Shown here: positions 24,692 through 34,048 of the stretch, piece by piece
How positions within the stretch are numbered: the first letter of the stretch is position 1
Layout: the number at the start of each line of letters is the position of its first letter
Assembly (NCBI GenBank): GCA_017534445.1
Contig: JAFXWC010000059.1
Location: 1 to 50,378, forward strand
From: Treponema sp.
Lineage (GTDB): Bacteria > Spirochaetota > Spirochaetia > Treponematales > Treponemataceae
DNA length: 50,378 nucleotides
Direction: 5' to 3'
The notes under the pieces: model-generated
What the model saw: the letters and a program-made list of their open reading frames with translations, nothing else
The model's database searches: none
What the model was told of the DNA's origin: nothing
Made by a program: the position numbers and the translations under genes

Positions 24692-25754
24692 GGTCCACCG
24701 TCCTTGAATTAAAAGAAAGGGGTATTTCCATGCAGCCCACAGCCAAGGTCATTCCGTCGGATTTGGTTTTATTCAAAATCATTTTTTTTGCACCATAGGC
24801 AAAGACAGAGCGTTCGCAAACATTATCCACACCAGTAACGTCTCTTACAAATGGCGAGCTTGAAAAAGCCCCTTCAACCGCTGCCAATCCCTGGGCAGAA
24901 AAGAATTTTGACGGCAGGGAAAAGTCATTGCAAAAGGAAAGAAGGGCCGGCTCTTCTTGTTTTAAATCAATTGAACAAAGGGAGGCAACGGCATTCATTC
25001 CAACAGAAATTTTATCCAACTCACCCAAAATAAATTCTTTTAACTCATCAGCAGGCTTTCCCTTACGGCAACCAACACCCAAGACAAGACATTTGGGAAC
25101 AAGTGTAAGCACATTTTTACCTTGTGTATTTTTAAATGGGGAAATAACAACATTGGGAACATTTCCGTTTGAATCACACGAATTAGACAGGCTTACCTCT
25201 TGCGGAAGACGGCCTTTAATTTTTATGCAATCAGCTATTTCCTCTGGAATGACAAAATTGCATTTTCTTTCTTTTAGCAAACAGGCAGAAAAATCCTTGG
25301 CAAGAAGCATGTCTGAAATTTCCAAAGAATTGTCTTTGGCAAAAGAATCTATCGAAATTAAACTGTTAACATCCGTGGCGGTCGTAACAACAGCTGCGGC
25401 CCCGGTAAGTCCAGAAAGCTTACGTGCAAAGTCATTGGCACCGCCCAAATGTCCCGAAAGAAGGGAAATGGCAAACTTTGCCTCTTCATCCATAACGACA
25501 ACAGCAGGATCAGATGCCTTGTCTTTTACAAAAGGAGCTATTGCCCTTACTGCTATTCCACAAGCCCCGACAAACAAAAGGATATTACCCTTCTTAAAAT
25601 TTTTTGCGGCCCATTCATCTGTTTTTATATAATTTTCTTGATCACCCCTTTTTGCAGAATTCACAAGGCATTCTAACCCCTGAGCAGAAAGTTTTAAAGC
25701 AATGCTTTCAGCAAGAGATTTCCCTTTGTCCGTAAAAGAAATTATCGCAATCAC
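24684..25754 (-). CDS. cbiG: Cobalt-precorrin-5A hydrolase
   Basis: Opens the delta-lactone and releases acetaldehyde in the anaerobic route. The 356 residues show an N-terminal domain with FVGACGIAVRAIAPFVKDK (about 62-80), DPAVVVMDEEAKFAISLLSG, HLGGANDFA and VVTTATDVN. The C-terminal CbiG_C domain has LVLGVGCRKGKPADEL, ASLCSIDLKQEEPAL and VCERSVFAYGAKK. GTG start at 25754 overlaps the cbiF stop as GTGA. cbiG is a marker of the anaerobic (early cobalt) pathway. Confidence 0.95.
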   Translation of the reverse strand: MIAIISFTDKGKSLAESIALKLSAQGLECLVNSAKRGDQENYIKTDEWAAKNFKKGNILLFVGACGIAVRAIAPFVKDKASDPAVVVMDEEAKFAISLLSGHLGGANDFARKLSGLTGAAAVVTTATDVNSLISIDSFAKDNSLEISDMLLAKDFSACLLKERKCNFVIPEEIADCIKIKGRLPQEVSLSNSCDSNGNVPNVVISPFKNTQGKNVLTLVPKCLVLGVGCRKGKPADELKEFILGELDKISVGMNAVASLCSIDLKQEEPALLSFCNDFSLPSKFFSAQGLAAVEGAFSSSPFVRDVTGVDNVCERSVFAYGAKKMILNKTKSDGMTLAVGCMEIPLSFNSRTVDHE

Positions 25755-26512
25755 TTAATCTTTGCCGTCCTGAATTCCGTAGAGAATGTTTCATCATACA
25801 ACTTTGACTTCATGTAATTTTTATGAGCAAGACAATCACCAATAATCATAAGGGCTGAATTTTTTAGCCCCGCTTCCTTTACCGTCTTTGAAAGACTTCC
25901 AACGTTGCAAAGCATTTTTTTCTCTTCCTGCCAAGATGCTTTATAGACTACAGCCGCCGGTGTGTTTTCGGAATACCCACCTGCCAAAAGCTCCTTCTCC
26001 AAGTCCTCTACAAGTGACGTACTCAAGAAAACAACCATTGTGGATTTGTGCATTGCAAAAGACCTAATGCTTTCCCTTTCAGGAACTGGAGTTCTTCCGG
26101 CCGCGCGAGTGATTATAACGCTCTGTGAAATTTCTGGAAGCGTATACTCAAGATTAAGGGCTGCAGCAGCCGCACAAAAAGAGCTTACCCCAGGAACAGA
26201 TTCATAGGGGATTTTCATTTCATCCAACAAATCCATTTGCTCACGTATTGCTCCGTAAATGCATGGATCACCCGAATGAAGGCGAACAACAATTTTTTCG
26301 TTTGGTGAAGATTTTTTCATTGCATCAATAACTTCTTGCAAAGTCATTTTTGAACTGTCAAAAAGAAGACATTCCTTTTTACAATTCTTAAGCAAATCTT
26401 TGTTTACAAGAGAACCGGCGTAAATTACACAATCAGCTTTTTGCAAAATGTTCAAACCGCGGACGGTGATTAAATCTGCAGCCCCCGGTCCTGCTCCCAT
26501 AAAATAAACCAT
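25751..26512 (-). CDS. cbiF: Cobalt-precorrin-4 C11-methyltransferase
   Basis: SAM-dependent C11 methylation. From ATG 26512 (253 residues) it starts MVYFMGAGPGAADLITVRG, then CVIYAGSLVN, VVRLHSGDPCIYGAIREQ, VPGVSSFCAAAAAL, YTLPEISQSVIITRAAGRTP, and MVVFLSTS. All are family signatures. An upstream in-frame ATG at 26539 is less likely because GGGGAGA sits at the right distance from 26512. That places the start 2 bases after the cbiD stop codon end. Confidence 0.95.
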   Translation of the reverse strand: MVYFMGAGPGAADLITVRGLNILQKADCVIYAGSLVNKDLLKNCKKECLLFDSSKMTLQEVIDAMKKSSPNEKIVVRLHSGDPCIYGAIREQMDLLDEMKIPYESVPGVSSFCAAAAALNLEYTLPEISQSVIITRAAGRTPVPERESIRSFAMHKSTMVVFLSTSLVEDLEKELLAGGYSENTPAAVVYKASWQEEKKMLCNVGSLSKTVKEAGLKNSALMIIGDCLAHKNYMKSKLYDETFSTEFRTAKIK

Positions 26513-26513
26513 T

Positions 26514-27698
26514 CTATTCTCTCCCCTCTTTTGCGGCACAAAGCTTTAGTTCTTCTATAAAATCATAGGCATGATCCGTCCTTGCCAAGAGGCCGTGCTT
26601 CTTTGTAAACAAAACAAGCTCAACCTCCATCTCTGGAACCCAATCTTGCATATTCATTTTAACAAGTTGTGCAATTTTATTTAAGACCTTGGTCCGCAAA
26701 TTAAATTTTTCAAGGACATCCACAGCGATTTCTGTTGAAACACAGGCCATAATTTCTTTTTCAAGAAAAGGCAATTTTTCTTTTTCACAAAAATCCTTGG
26801 CAACCGAAAAAAGGATCTGCATCCTTCCGTCACCATATTTTGAGTGAGTATTTTTTGCACCACCTGCTATTTTTACAAGCTTTCCCAAATGGCCAGTAAG
26901 AAAATATTTTTTAAATCCGTATTCTCTTGCAAGTAAAATTGAATCATAGGCAAAATTAGAACATTCAACTGCAAATCCAAAATCAAAAGCAAATTCGTCC
27001 TTAAGAAAATCCATTCCGTAATTACCAGGAACAACAGAAAGGACAGTATAATTCAAAGCGGCTCGCATGCTAATTTCCGCGCGTATTGTCTGCACAAGGG
27101 CCTCATCGCTCATGGGCCTTACTATTCCGCTTGTACCAAGGACAGATATTCCTCCGATAATTCCTAGCCTAGGGTTGAATGTTTTTTTTGCAAGCTCAGC
27201 ACCACAAGGAATACTTATGGTTACTTTTACTCCCCTATTATTTTCACTTACCTCTGAAGCAACAGAATCTCGTATCATTTTTTGGGGAACGGAGTTTATT
27301 GCCCAACTTCCAACTTCTTGATCCAAACCTGGTAGCGTAACTTTTCCGATCCCCTCTCCTCCAAGAATTTTAATCCCATCATCATCAGAAAATTCAACAG
27401 ATGAATAAACAAGTATTCCATTGGTAACATCAGGATCACTTCCGCTATCTTTTTTTACGGCACAAGAAGCAGAGTCTTTTGAAAAGTGTGCATCTAAAAC
27501 TTCAAGGCATAGGGCAGAACCTTCTGGCAAACGGATAAAAACATAGGGAACAAATTCCTGCTGAACCAACATCCGTGCCGCCGCACAAGAGGCTGCAGCA
27601 GCACAAGTACCAGTTGTATAACCAAAGTCTGGCCTTGACCTTTTCTTTGCAAGAAAGAAACTTGTGTAGCAATCAGAAGCGGAAAGAGACTGGCTCAC
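26514..27698 (-). CDS. cbiD: Cobalt-precorrin-5B C1-methyltransferase
   Basis: C1 methylation in the anaerobic pathway. From the GTG at 27698 the protein has 394 residues. It shows DFGYTTGTCAAAASCAA near the N-terminus, GIGKVTLPGLDQEVGSWAIN, ISIPCGAELAKKTFNPRLGI, GGISVLGTSGIVRPMSDEAL, and FLTGHLGKLVKIAGGAKNTH. The GTG overlaps the cbiC stop (GTGA) and follows GGGGGTGG; an ATG at 27734 is inside cbiC and less likely. cbiD is another marker of the anaerobic route. Confidence 0.95.
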   Translation of the reverse strand: MSQSLSASDCYTSFFLAKKRSRPDFGYTTGTCAAAASCAAARMLVQQEFVPYVFIRLPEGSALCLEVLDAHFSKDSASCAVKKDSGSDPDVTNGILVYSSVEFSDDDGIKILGGEGIGKVTLPGLDQEVGSWAINSVPQKMIRDSVASEVSENNRGVKVTISIPCGAELAKKTFNPRLGIIGGISVLGTSGIVRPMSDEALVQTIRAEISMRAALNYTVLSVVPGNYGMDFLKDEFAFDFGFAVECSNFAYDSILLAREYGFKKYFLTGHLGKLVKIAGGAKNTHSKYGDGRMQILFSVAKDFCEKEKLPFLEKEIMACVSTEIAVDVLEKFNLRTKVLNKIAQLVKMNMQDWVPEMEVELVLFTKKHGLLARTDHAYDFIEELKLCAAKEGRE

Positions 27699-28333
27699 TG
27701 TCTGCCACCCCCGCAATACAAAAGCGCATTGCAAATAGCAGCGGCAACATTGCTGCCACCCTTTCGTCCTCGGTTTACAATATAGGGAACGTCCATTCTC
27801 ATGAGCATTTCTTTTGCAGGAACTACATTAACAAAACCAACCGGCACCCCAATTACAAGCTCCGGTCTAAACCCTTGTTCTATTAACGAGCAAATTTCAA
27901 TAAGGGCGGTAGGGGCATTCCCTATTGCAAAAATTATTTTCTCATTCAACAGGGCAGCCTTTCGCATACTGACCGCGGCACGAGTAAGGCCAAGGGAAGA
28001 TGCTTTTTCTGCAACGTCACCATCAGCCATAAAGCAATATGAATTGCATCCTAATTTTTTAAGCGCAGTCTTGTTTATTCCAGCCAGAGCCATGTTAGTA
28101 TCCGTCACAATTGCGGCTCCGCTTTTTAGCGCATTGATTCCAATTGACACTGCATCTTTTGAAAAGCAAAGCGACGAAACATAATCAAAATCGGCGGTTG
28201 TATGAATGACCCGCATTACAACAGGCTCTTCTTCCTTTGGAATTTTGACCTGCATTTTTTCAAGCTCTTCTTTAATAATGAGGAAACTGTTTTTTTCTAT
28301 ATCCGACGGAAGGACGTGCTTAAAAGTTTCCAT
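27695..28333 (-). CDS. cbiC: Cobalt-precorrin-8 methylmutase
   Basis: Moves the methyl group from C11 to C12 to make cobyrinate. From ATG 28333 (212 residues) it has VMRVIHTTADFDY with the catalytic His, TDTNMALAGINK, SMRKAALLNEKIIFAIGNAPTAL, and GVPVGFVNVVPAKEML. The frame is open to 28390, but GAGGAGAACGCCCAA before 28333 fixes the start, which overlaps the cbiP stop. Confidence 0.95.
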   Translation of the reverse strand: METFKHVLPSDIEKNSFLIIKEELEKMQVKIPKEEEPVVMRVIHTTADFDYVSSLCFSKDAVSIGINALKSGAAIVTDTNMALAGINKTALKKLGCNSYCFMADGDVAEKASSLGLTRAAVSMRKAALLNEKIIFAIGNAPTALIEICSLIEQGFRPELVIGVPVGFVNVVPAKEMLMRMDVPYIVNRGRKGGSNVAAAICNALLYCGGGRQ

Positions 28334-29843
28334 TTGGGCGTTCTCCTCGAATATCATATCCAAGAACATGATATATCTTATCCATATCAAGATGTTGCCT
28401 TAACTGCTCTGCCAAATAGTCAAACTGCTTTTCCTTTGTTTTTTTCCAAGAATCATTTTTCCCTTTTGTACAAGCAATACCCTTTTCCTTTGCCAAGGCC
28501 TGAACAACTTTTTGCGCAACCCCTTCCTCATCAAAAAAACCATGGACATAAGTGCCATAAACATTCCCGTACTGGCAACCAGACGCTCCGGTAAAATCAT
28601 GGCATTTATCTTTCAAAGATTCACAGGGCAAAACCTTTGTCTGCCCCATATGTATCTCATAGCCAGAAATAGGCATTCCTGAAAGGCAAGAAAAAAATCC
28701 ACCGCACTGCTCAAGAATAAAGGAAACGTTTTTACGGATTTTACTTTCACCAATCCTTGTGCTGACAGGCAAAAGTTTTAATCCTTCGGCAGAAATGCAA
28801 TCACCTTCTCCGCTTGAATCCAACAACTCCTTTCCAAGAATCTGATATCCACCACAGATGCCAAGAAGGGGTCTTCCGCTTTTTGCAAAATCCTTTATTC
28901 CTTTTTCCAAGTCTGTGTTTTTTAGCCAAAGCAAATCGCCAAGAGTATTTTTTGTTCCCGGCAAAATCAAGAAGTCACAGTCTTTTAACTCTTGGGAACT
29001 TGAAACATAATGCAAATACACGTCATCCCTTTGCTCAAGGTTTGAAAAATCAGTAAAGTTTGAAACATGGGGAAGGCGCACAACAACAACATTTACTTTT
29101 CCAGAAGTGTCTCCATTTTTTTTGTTTAGAGAAAGGCTGTCTTCATCGTCTAAATTAATCTTCAAATATGGAAGGGTTCCGAAAACTTCTATACCGGTCT
29201 TTTCCTCAAGCATTTTTATTCCCGGATCCAAAATTGACTTGTCGCCTCGGAATTTGTTTATGACAAAACCCTTTATTCTTTCCCGCTCTTCTTTTTCCAA
29301 AAGTTCAACGGTGCCTACAAACTGGGCAAAAACGCCACCCCTGTCTATGTCTCCAACAAGCAAGACCGGAGCATCTGCAATGTCTGCCATACCCATGTTT
29401 GCAAAATCATTTTCTTTCAGATTTATTTCTGCAGGACTACCCGCACCTTCTATGACGACAATATCGTAAAGCGAAGAAAGCTCTTGATAAGTTTTCTTTA
29501 CAACAGGAATCAAATTCTTTTTAAAAGCGTAATAGTCAACCGCATTCATGTTGGCATAAACCTCGCCCTTAACAATTACCTGTGAGCGGGTGTCACCATT
29601 GGGCTTGAGCAAAACAGGATTCATCAGCACGGAGGCTTCTATTCCGCAAGCTTCTGCCTGCATTGCCTGGGCACGTCCAATTTCTAGCCCTTCTTTTGTT
29701 ACTGCAGAATTCAATGCCATGTTCTGCGATTTAAATGGAGCCACAGAAAATCCGTCTTGTTTAAATATGCGGCAAAGAGCGGCTGTTAAAAGACTTTTAC
29801 CCGCACCGGACATTGTTCCTTGAATCATTATTGGATGTGCCAC
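28320..29843 (-). CDS. cbiP: Cobyric acid synthase
   Basis: Glutamine-dependent amidation of four side chains (b, d, e, g). The 507 residues start with the P-loop MIQGTMSGAGKSLLTAALC, then PFKSQNMALNS, RAQAMQAEACG, MNPVLLKP, VIEGAGSPAEIN, LVGDIDRGGVFA and NKFRGD. The glutamine amidotransferase follows, with LILPGTKNTLGDL, the nucleophile in LLGICGGYQILG and GTYVHGFFD. GTG start at 29843 follows GGAGG and overlaps the stop of the ATPase gene. Full family length. Confidence 0.96.
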   Translation of the reverse strand: MAHPIMIQGTMSGAGKSLLTAALCRIFKQDGFSVAPFKSQNMALNSAVTKEGLEIGRAQAMQAEACGIEASVLMNPVLLKPNGDTRSQVIVKGEVYANMNAVDYYAFKKNLIPVVKKTYQELSSLYDIVVIEGAGSPAEINLKENDFANMGMADIADAPVLLVGDIDRGGVFAQFVGTVELLEKEERERIKGFVINKFRGDKSILDPGIKMLEEKTGIEVFGTLPYLKINLDDEDSLSLNKKNGDTSGKVNVVVVRLPHVSNFTDFSNLEQRDDVYLHYVSSSQELKDCDFLILPGTKNTLGDLLWLKNTDLEKGIKDFAKSGRPLLGICGGYQILGKELLDSSGEGDCISAEGLKLLPVSTRIGESKIRKNVSFILEQCGGFFSCLSGMPISGYEIHMGQTKVLPCESLKDKCHDFTGASGCQYGNVYGTYVHGFFDEEGVAQKVVQALAKEKGIACTKGKNDSWKKTKEKQFDYLAEQLRQHLDMDKIYHVLGYDIRGERPNGNF

Positions 29844-30919
29844 AGCTTTGCCTCCGAATATTTAAGCAATTCACGCACAGGCGCATTTATCTCGCCAGGA
29901 CTTACTCCCGCATCTATAACATGTTCGCAAGAATCAATGCAGCGCTTGGCTTCTTGCAAAAGACCTGCTCCTATTTTTTCAAAGGCTTTGCAGGAGAAAA
30001 CTTTTGATGCCATCATATTTGCATAGGGAAAATCAATATCATTTTCAAAAAGAATTCCTGCGGCAAAGGAAAGGCCTTTTTTTGCAAGCCTGCGGTAAAA
30101 AGAAATGCCCCGGCCGCTGTCCGAAAGAACAAAAACTTTTGGCTCTCCAACAGGGGCACTTAATTCTGATATTCCCAAATATGAGTCAAACTTTTTTTCA
30201 TCAAGTGAATAGAGCTTTTGAAACTCTTCGTTCGAATAAAGTTCCTCTGGTCTTTTTATAGAAGTGGTCTTATTTGAAACGCATAAAATTCTGTCTGAAA
30301 TTTTTAAGGCAAAATCTATTTCATGCACGCTCATAATAATGGAAACACCCTTGGCAGAAAGCTTGTGCAAGACATTTAAAAGATGCAGTTTATGGTTTAT
30401 GTCCAAAAAAGAAAATGGCTCGTCCAGCAAAAGAAGGTCAGGCTGCTGACAAATTGCCCTTGCGATCATAACACGCTGTCTTTGTCCGTCACTTGCCTCG
30501 CAAAATTTTACTTTAGCAAATTTTTCAAGCCCAAGTAATTCAATGCATTCTTCCACGATTTTTTCATCGGATGCTGAAAGAGTTCCTAGGCAACCTGTAT
30601 AAGGATAGCGGGCAGAAGCCACAACATCCCTGCATGTCATGTATTCAGGAAGGGCCGAGCGGGTAAGAAGAACGGAAACGTTTTTTGCAAAATCAAGAGA
30701 AGAAAAAGCCCTGATCGGTTTTTGCAAAAGAGACACACTTCCCCCAAGAAGGGCTATTTGCCGGCCTATTGTTTTTAGCAGGGTGGACTTTCCTTCTCCG
30801 TTAGGACCGATTACAGAAAGGATTTCCCCCTTGCAAAGTTCAAAAGAAACATTTTTTAAGACGATTTTCTTCCCATAACCTGCAGAAACTTTTTCCAGAT
30901 TTAAAAGGCTATTTTCCAC
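29828..30919 (-). CDS. btuD: ABC transporter ATPase of the corrinoid/iron uptake type with C-terminal extension
   Basis: Cytoplasmic ATPase of a FecE/BtuD-type importer. Residues 1-250 have Walker A GPNGEGKST (about 38-46), the Q-loop region, a signature reading ASDGQRQRV in place of LSGGQ, Walker B LLLLDEPFSFLD and the switch His in SVHEIDFA. Residues ~258-363 are extra for this family: PKVFVLSDSGRGISFYRRLA, KGLSFAAGILFENDIDFPYA, then a helical end. The extension resembles a small Rossmann-like alpha/beta domain but I cannot name it. GTG start follows GGGAGG and overlaps the permease stop. The symbol is by role; the substrate is inferred from the operon. Confidence 0.88.
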   Translation of the reverse strand: MENSLLNLEKVSAGYGKKIVLKNVSFELCKGEILSVIGPNGEGKSTLLKTIGRQIALLGGSVSLLQKPIRAFSSLDFAKNVSVLLTRSALPEYMTCRDVVASARYPYTGCLGTLSASDEKIVEECIELLGLEKFAKVKFCEASDGQRQRVMIARAICQQPDLLLLDEPFSFLDINHKLHLLNVLHKLSAKGVSIIMSVHEIDFALKISDRILCVSNKTTSIKRPEELYSNEEFQKLYSLDEKKFDSYLGISELSAPVGEPKVFVLSDSGRGISFYRRLAKKGLSFAAGILFENDIDFPYANMMASKVFSCKAFEKIGAGLLQEAKRCIDSCEHVIDAGVSPGEINAPVRELLKYSEAKLWHIQ

Positions 30920-31934
30920 GGCGGCCTCCCTGTCTGGTAAGGAGCATAAAAATTACGACCGGCGCACCAAAGAAAGATGTTGCAACGCTAACGTTCAGTT
31001 CAACAGGAGCAAAAAGCATTCTGGAAATTAGGTCTGCAAAAAGGCAGAAAGTCGCCCCGCCAAGAAAACATAGCGGGATCAAGAGTTTGGGCTCATCAGC
31101 CCCAAATGCCCTCTTTACAACAAAAGGAACAGCAACCCCAACAAAAGAAATGGGCCCTGCAAAAGCCGTTACCACTGCCGACAAGACGCTTGAAATAAGG
31201 ATAAGCACAGGCCTGAATATTTTTACATTCACACCCAGACTTTTTGCATAACCTTCTCCCAGACGGTAAGCCCCTATTGGCTTTGACAGCATAAAGGAAA
31301 GAAAGAAGCAAGCGCTTACCAAAGGAAGGCAAACAAAAACATTTTCCATTGTGGCACCGGAAAAACTTCCCTGAACCCACCCGTGTAGGTTGGCAATATC
31401 AGCATCATCGGCAAAGGCGACAATCAAATCTGTAACAGATGAACAGACATAGCCTATCATGATTCCCGCAACAAGCAAAAAAGCAAGGTCCCTTATCTTT
31501 CCCGCAATGCAAATGACAAAAGCAGTAACCGCAACAGAGCCGACCAAAGATGCAAGAATCAAGGACCAGGATGAAAAGACGATGCCATTTTTTAGGCAAA
31601 CAATTGTCATAAAGGCAACACACATTTTAGAGCCTGACGAAATGCCAAGGACAAAGGGACCTGCTATTGGATTTTGAAAATATGTCTGCAGCAAAAAACC
31701 TGAAAGTGCCAGGGAACCGCCAAGAAACATGGCAAGCAACATTCTGGGCAGCCTTATTTTTAGGATGATTTCCCTTTCCCCGTTATGCAAACTTCCTCCA
31801 GAAAGTGCATGCAGGATTTTTGCAGGCGAATAGAATTCCGAACCAAGGCAAAGTGAAAGAAAAAGAAATAGAATCAAAAGAGAAAGAATCAGGACAGCCA
31901 AAAAACTTTTCCGCACGATATGCACATCATTCAT
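30909..31934 (-). CDS. btuC: FecCD/BtuC-family permease
   Basis: Membrane subunit of the ABC importer. The 341 residues are almost all hydrophobic helices. Family landmarks are LKIRLPRMLLAMFLGGSLALSG (residues about 59-80, split here only for description), NPIAGPFVLGISSGSK, VAGIMIGYVCSSVTDL, WVQGSFSG, LGVNVK and AGPISFVGVAVPFVVKRAFG. It starts 4 bases inside the end of the binding-protein gene (ATGA) after AGAGG. The riboswitch and neighbours point to cobalamin, cobinamide or a precursor as the substrate. Confidence 0.92.
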   Translation of the reverse strand: MNDVHIVRKSFLAVLILSLLILFLFLSLCLGSEFYSPAKILHALSGGSLHNGEREIILKIRLPRMLLAMFLGGSLALSGFLLQTYFQNPIAGPFVLGISSGSKMCVAFMTIVCLKNGIVFSSWSLILASLVGSVAVTAFVICIAGKIRDLAFLLVAGIMIGYVCSSVTDLIVAFADDADIANLHGWVQGSFSGATMENVFVCLPLVSACFFLSFMLSKPIGAYRLGEGYAKSLGVNVKIFRPVLILISSVLSAVVTAFAGPISFVGVAVPFVVKRAFGADEPKLLIPLCFLGGATFCLFADLISRMLFAPVELNVSVATSFFGAPVVIFMLLTRQGGRRGK

Positions 31935-33109
31935 TTTAGCCTCTCGAAAAAAAAGATTTCCTTATCATCGGCAGCAGAAAATATTTTGTTCATGTCCAAA
32001 ATAATTTGGCAGATTTCTGCAGTGTCCTGATAAATCAATTTTTTTGCACACCACACCTTTCCATTTTTTACCGCGGTAAATTCTGCAAGCAAGGGATTTT
32101 TTTCCTTTAGCATGGCAAGGCTTGTGCACGAGGGGTCTATGTTGCCGTCGTAAAACAAAAAGTCGGCAGTCTTTGAAGACTTGTAAAATTCTTCCATAGA
32201 TACGGAAAGTGTCGGACGGGATGCCAAGTCTGTGTCGTTTTTTATTTTGGGGCAAAGATAATCAGAGCCTGCACATTTTAACATGTTTGAAACATAATTG
32301 TCTGGGCTTCTTACAACCGCCATGCCTCGCGTGTTTATATAAAAATAGGAAGACCTTATTTCTTTCGAATCAAAAATGATGTTCTTCAAAAGATTCGCCT
32401 GGGAATTGAAAAAAGAAAAGGCGGCTTCTTGGCATCCAGAAATTTCTCCGTAAACCTTAATCCATTCAAGGCGGCCAAGGGGATTGTTTTCGTAGCTTGA
32501 ATAATCAGTAAAAACACCTATGCCAAGCTGCTCAAGTTTTTCTTTTACCTTTGGAACATGAAGAATCATTGTGGATTCTATTGCCAGCTTGCATCCTGAT
32601 TTTAAAAGCAACTCATAGTCAGGCATTCTGTACTTTCCGGCATAAAGCATTTTTCCGCTCTTCATTGCGTCAGAAGCGGAGGGGATATACCAGTCATTTT
32701 CCTTTATGGAACTAAAGCCCAGCTTGCCGCTTGCACCAAGAGCATCCCAAAGAGAGTAGGCAGAAGACGAGGCAAGATAAATATTTTCCATTCCCCGCTT
32801 GATGATTCCATCTGCTGCACAGGTTAATCCTTCGGAATATTTTTCCTCAGGGACAATAAGATATTTTTCTTTTCCACATATATCTATGAGTGAAAAACCG
32901 TCCTCATATTCATAGATGCAGAATTGAGTTGCATAGTCAGGCTGTATTTTTTTGCCGTGAAGCTTTTTTCCATTGAATTCAAATTCGCTAAAATCTTCTT
33001 GTATGGCTTTTTTTTCTTCTGTTTTTTTTGCGCAGGAAATAAAAACTGATTCTGCAAGGAGGATAAAGGCCGCAAATAAAAATAAATTTATTTTTCTTTT
33101 TTGAAGCAT
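31931..33109 (-). CDS. Periplasmic binding lipoprotein of the ABC importer (BtuF/FepB-like)
   Basis: Substrate-binding component. The 392 residues begin with a lipoprotein signal: a hydrophobic run ending FISC with Cys26, then KKTEEKK. The mature protein has the order of an iron-siderophore/B12 binding protein: a first lobe with GIIKRGMENIYLASSSAYSLWDALG, LLKSGCKLAIES and LGIGVFTDYSSYENNPLGRLEWIKVYGEI, then a second lobe ending FTAVKNGKVWCAKKLIYQ. No ribosome site is obvious; the start lies 22 bases inside the preceding gene, so coupling is likely. The ligand is inferred from context. Confidence 0.85.
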   Translation of the reverse strand: MLQKRKINLFLFAAFILLAESVFISCAKKTEEKKAIQEDFSEFEFNGKKLHGKKIQPDYATQFCIYEYEDGFSLIDICGKEKYLIVPEEKYSEGLTCAADGIIKRGMENIYLASSSAYSLWDALGASGKLGFSSIKENDWYIPSASDAMKSGKMLYAGKYRMPDYELLLKSGCKLAIESTMILHVPKVKEKLEQLGIGVFTDYSSYENNPLGRLEWIKVYGEISGCQEAAFSFFNSQANLLKNIIFDSKEIRSSYFYINTRGMAVVRSPDNYVSNMLKCAGSDYLCPKIKNDTDLASRPTLSVSMEEFYKSSKTADFLFYDGNIDPSCTSLAMLKEKNPLLAEFTAVKNGKVWCAKKLIYQDTAEICQIILDMNKIFSAADDKEIFFFERLK

Positions 33110-34035
33110 AGGCGCATTACTAAAAAGAGGACAAGTGCGACTGTTAGCAAGAAAATAGCCGCAATGACTAAGGCAAAGGTCATGCTTCCTTTTTGCTCTG
33201 CAGTGCTCAGAGAGAATTCAAGCTGGTACAAAATTTCATGAGGAGTCGACATTGCCCTTGTGTCCGCAAAGACAGACATAGGTTTGTCAAAGACAAGAAC
33301 CGGAAGTTCAAAAACGGAATTCTGCTCGTTTGCAAGGGGAAGAATTTTTTCTCCGTTAAGAATCATGTAGTCGTAGTTGGGGCTGCTCCATTCAATGCGG
33401 GCAAGGGGGATTCCGTCTTTTACGCTCATCGCAGCCGGACTTTTTACAGAAGCCCTTCCGCTTCCGCCAGACAACTTTACGCCTATGGTATAAGAGCCGT
33501 CTTTTAGGGCACACTTTTGCATGACATAGGGCGTAACAAAAAGATTTTCCGCAGGAATTTTTTCTGAATAAAAGACTACGCGGCGTTCATACCACTTTTG
33601 CTTTTTCTTGCTGAATGCGGAACATACAAGCTCCGTGTTAAGGGACTGGACAGGAAGGGTAAAGACATACTTTCCGTCTTTGCCGACAGCGGCCGTAGTT
33701 CCTTCGAGCGAAGTTAAGCCTTCTGAATCTGCGGCAGAAAGCATAGTGACGTTTGAATAGCCCTTGCCGCTTAAAGTAATATCCGCCGTCATTGCATTAT
33801 CTTTTACATAAAGCACAGTTTTTTCTATTTTGAACATTGAAGATGAAGAAGCAGTTTCTATTTCATAGCTTCCCTCTTCTATATCCTTTGCATGAAGAGG
33901 CAGGAGTCCCCGCGTATCCAATTTCTTGTTAAGCGGATTTTCCTGATTTTCCTGATTTTCCTGTTCAACTTCTGCGAATACGAAAAAAACTGAACTTAAA
34001 AGCAATAATGCTAATGCAAGACGACGAAACTTCAT
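33088..34035 (-). CDS. Unknown exported tandem-domain protein with C-terminal membrane anchor
   Basis: 315 residues, not identified. Signal peptide at 1-21 (ALALLLLSSVFFVFA), a QENQENQENP stretch coded by three 9-base repeats (33936-33962), two domains, then a membrane segment (about 286-310, ALVIAAIFLLTVALVLFLVM) with a short basic tail. The domains appear related. EEGSYEIETA...ADITLSGKGYSNVTML (about 53-98) and KDGSYTIGVKLSGG...RIEWSSPNYDYMIL (about 183-229) share a Gly-Ser-Tyr start, then a substitution into strands, then a Tyr-rich end. This resembles surface heme/metal-binding (NEAT-like) beta domains. Its place between cbiK and the ABC importer suggests capture of a tetrapyrrole or cobalt at the surface. 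Confidence 0.75.
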   Translation of the reverse strand: MKFRRLALALLLLSSVFFVFAEVEQENQENQENPLNKKLDTRGLLPLHAKDIEEGSYEIETASSSSMFKIEKTVLYVKDNAMTADITLSGKGYSNVTMLSAADSEGLTSLEGTTAAVGKDGKYVFTLPVQSLNTELVCSAFSKKKQKWYERRVVFYSEKIPAENLFVTPYVMQKCALKDGSYTIGVKLSGGSGRASVKSPAAMSVKDGIPLARIEWSSPNYDYMILNGEKILPLANEQNSVFELPVLVFDKPMSVFADTRAMSTPHEILYQLEFSLSTAEQKGSMTFALVIAAIFLLTVALVLFLVMRLCFKKEK

Positions 34036-34048
34036 TGGTGTAAATTCC

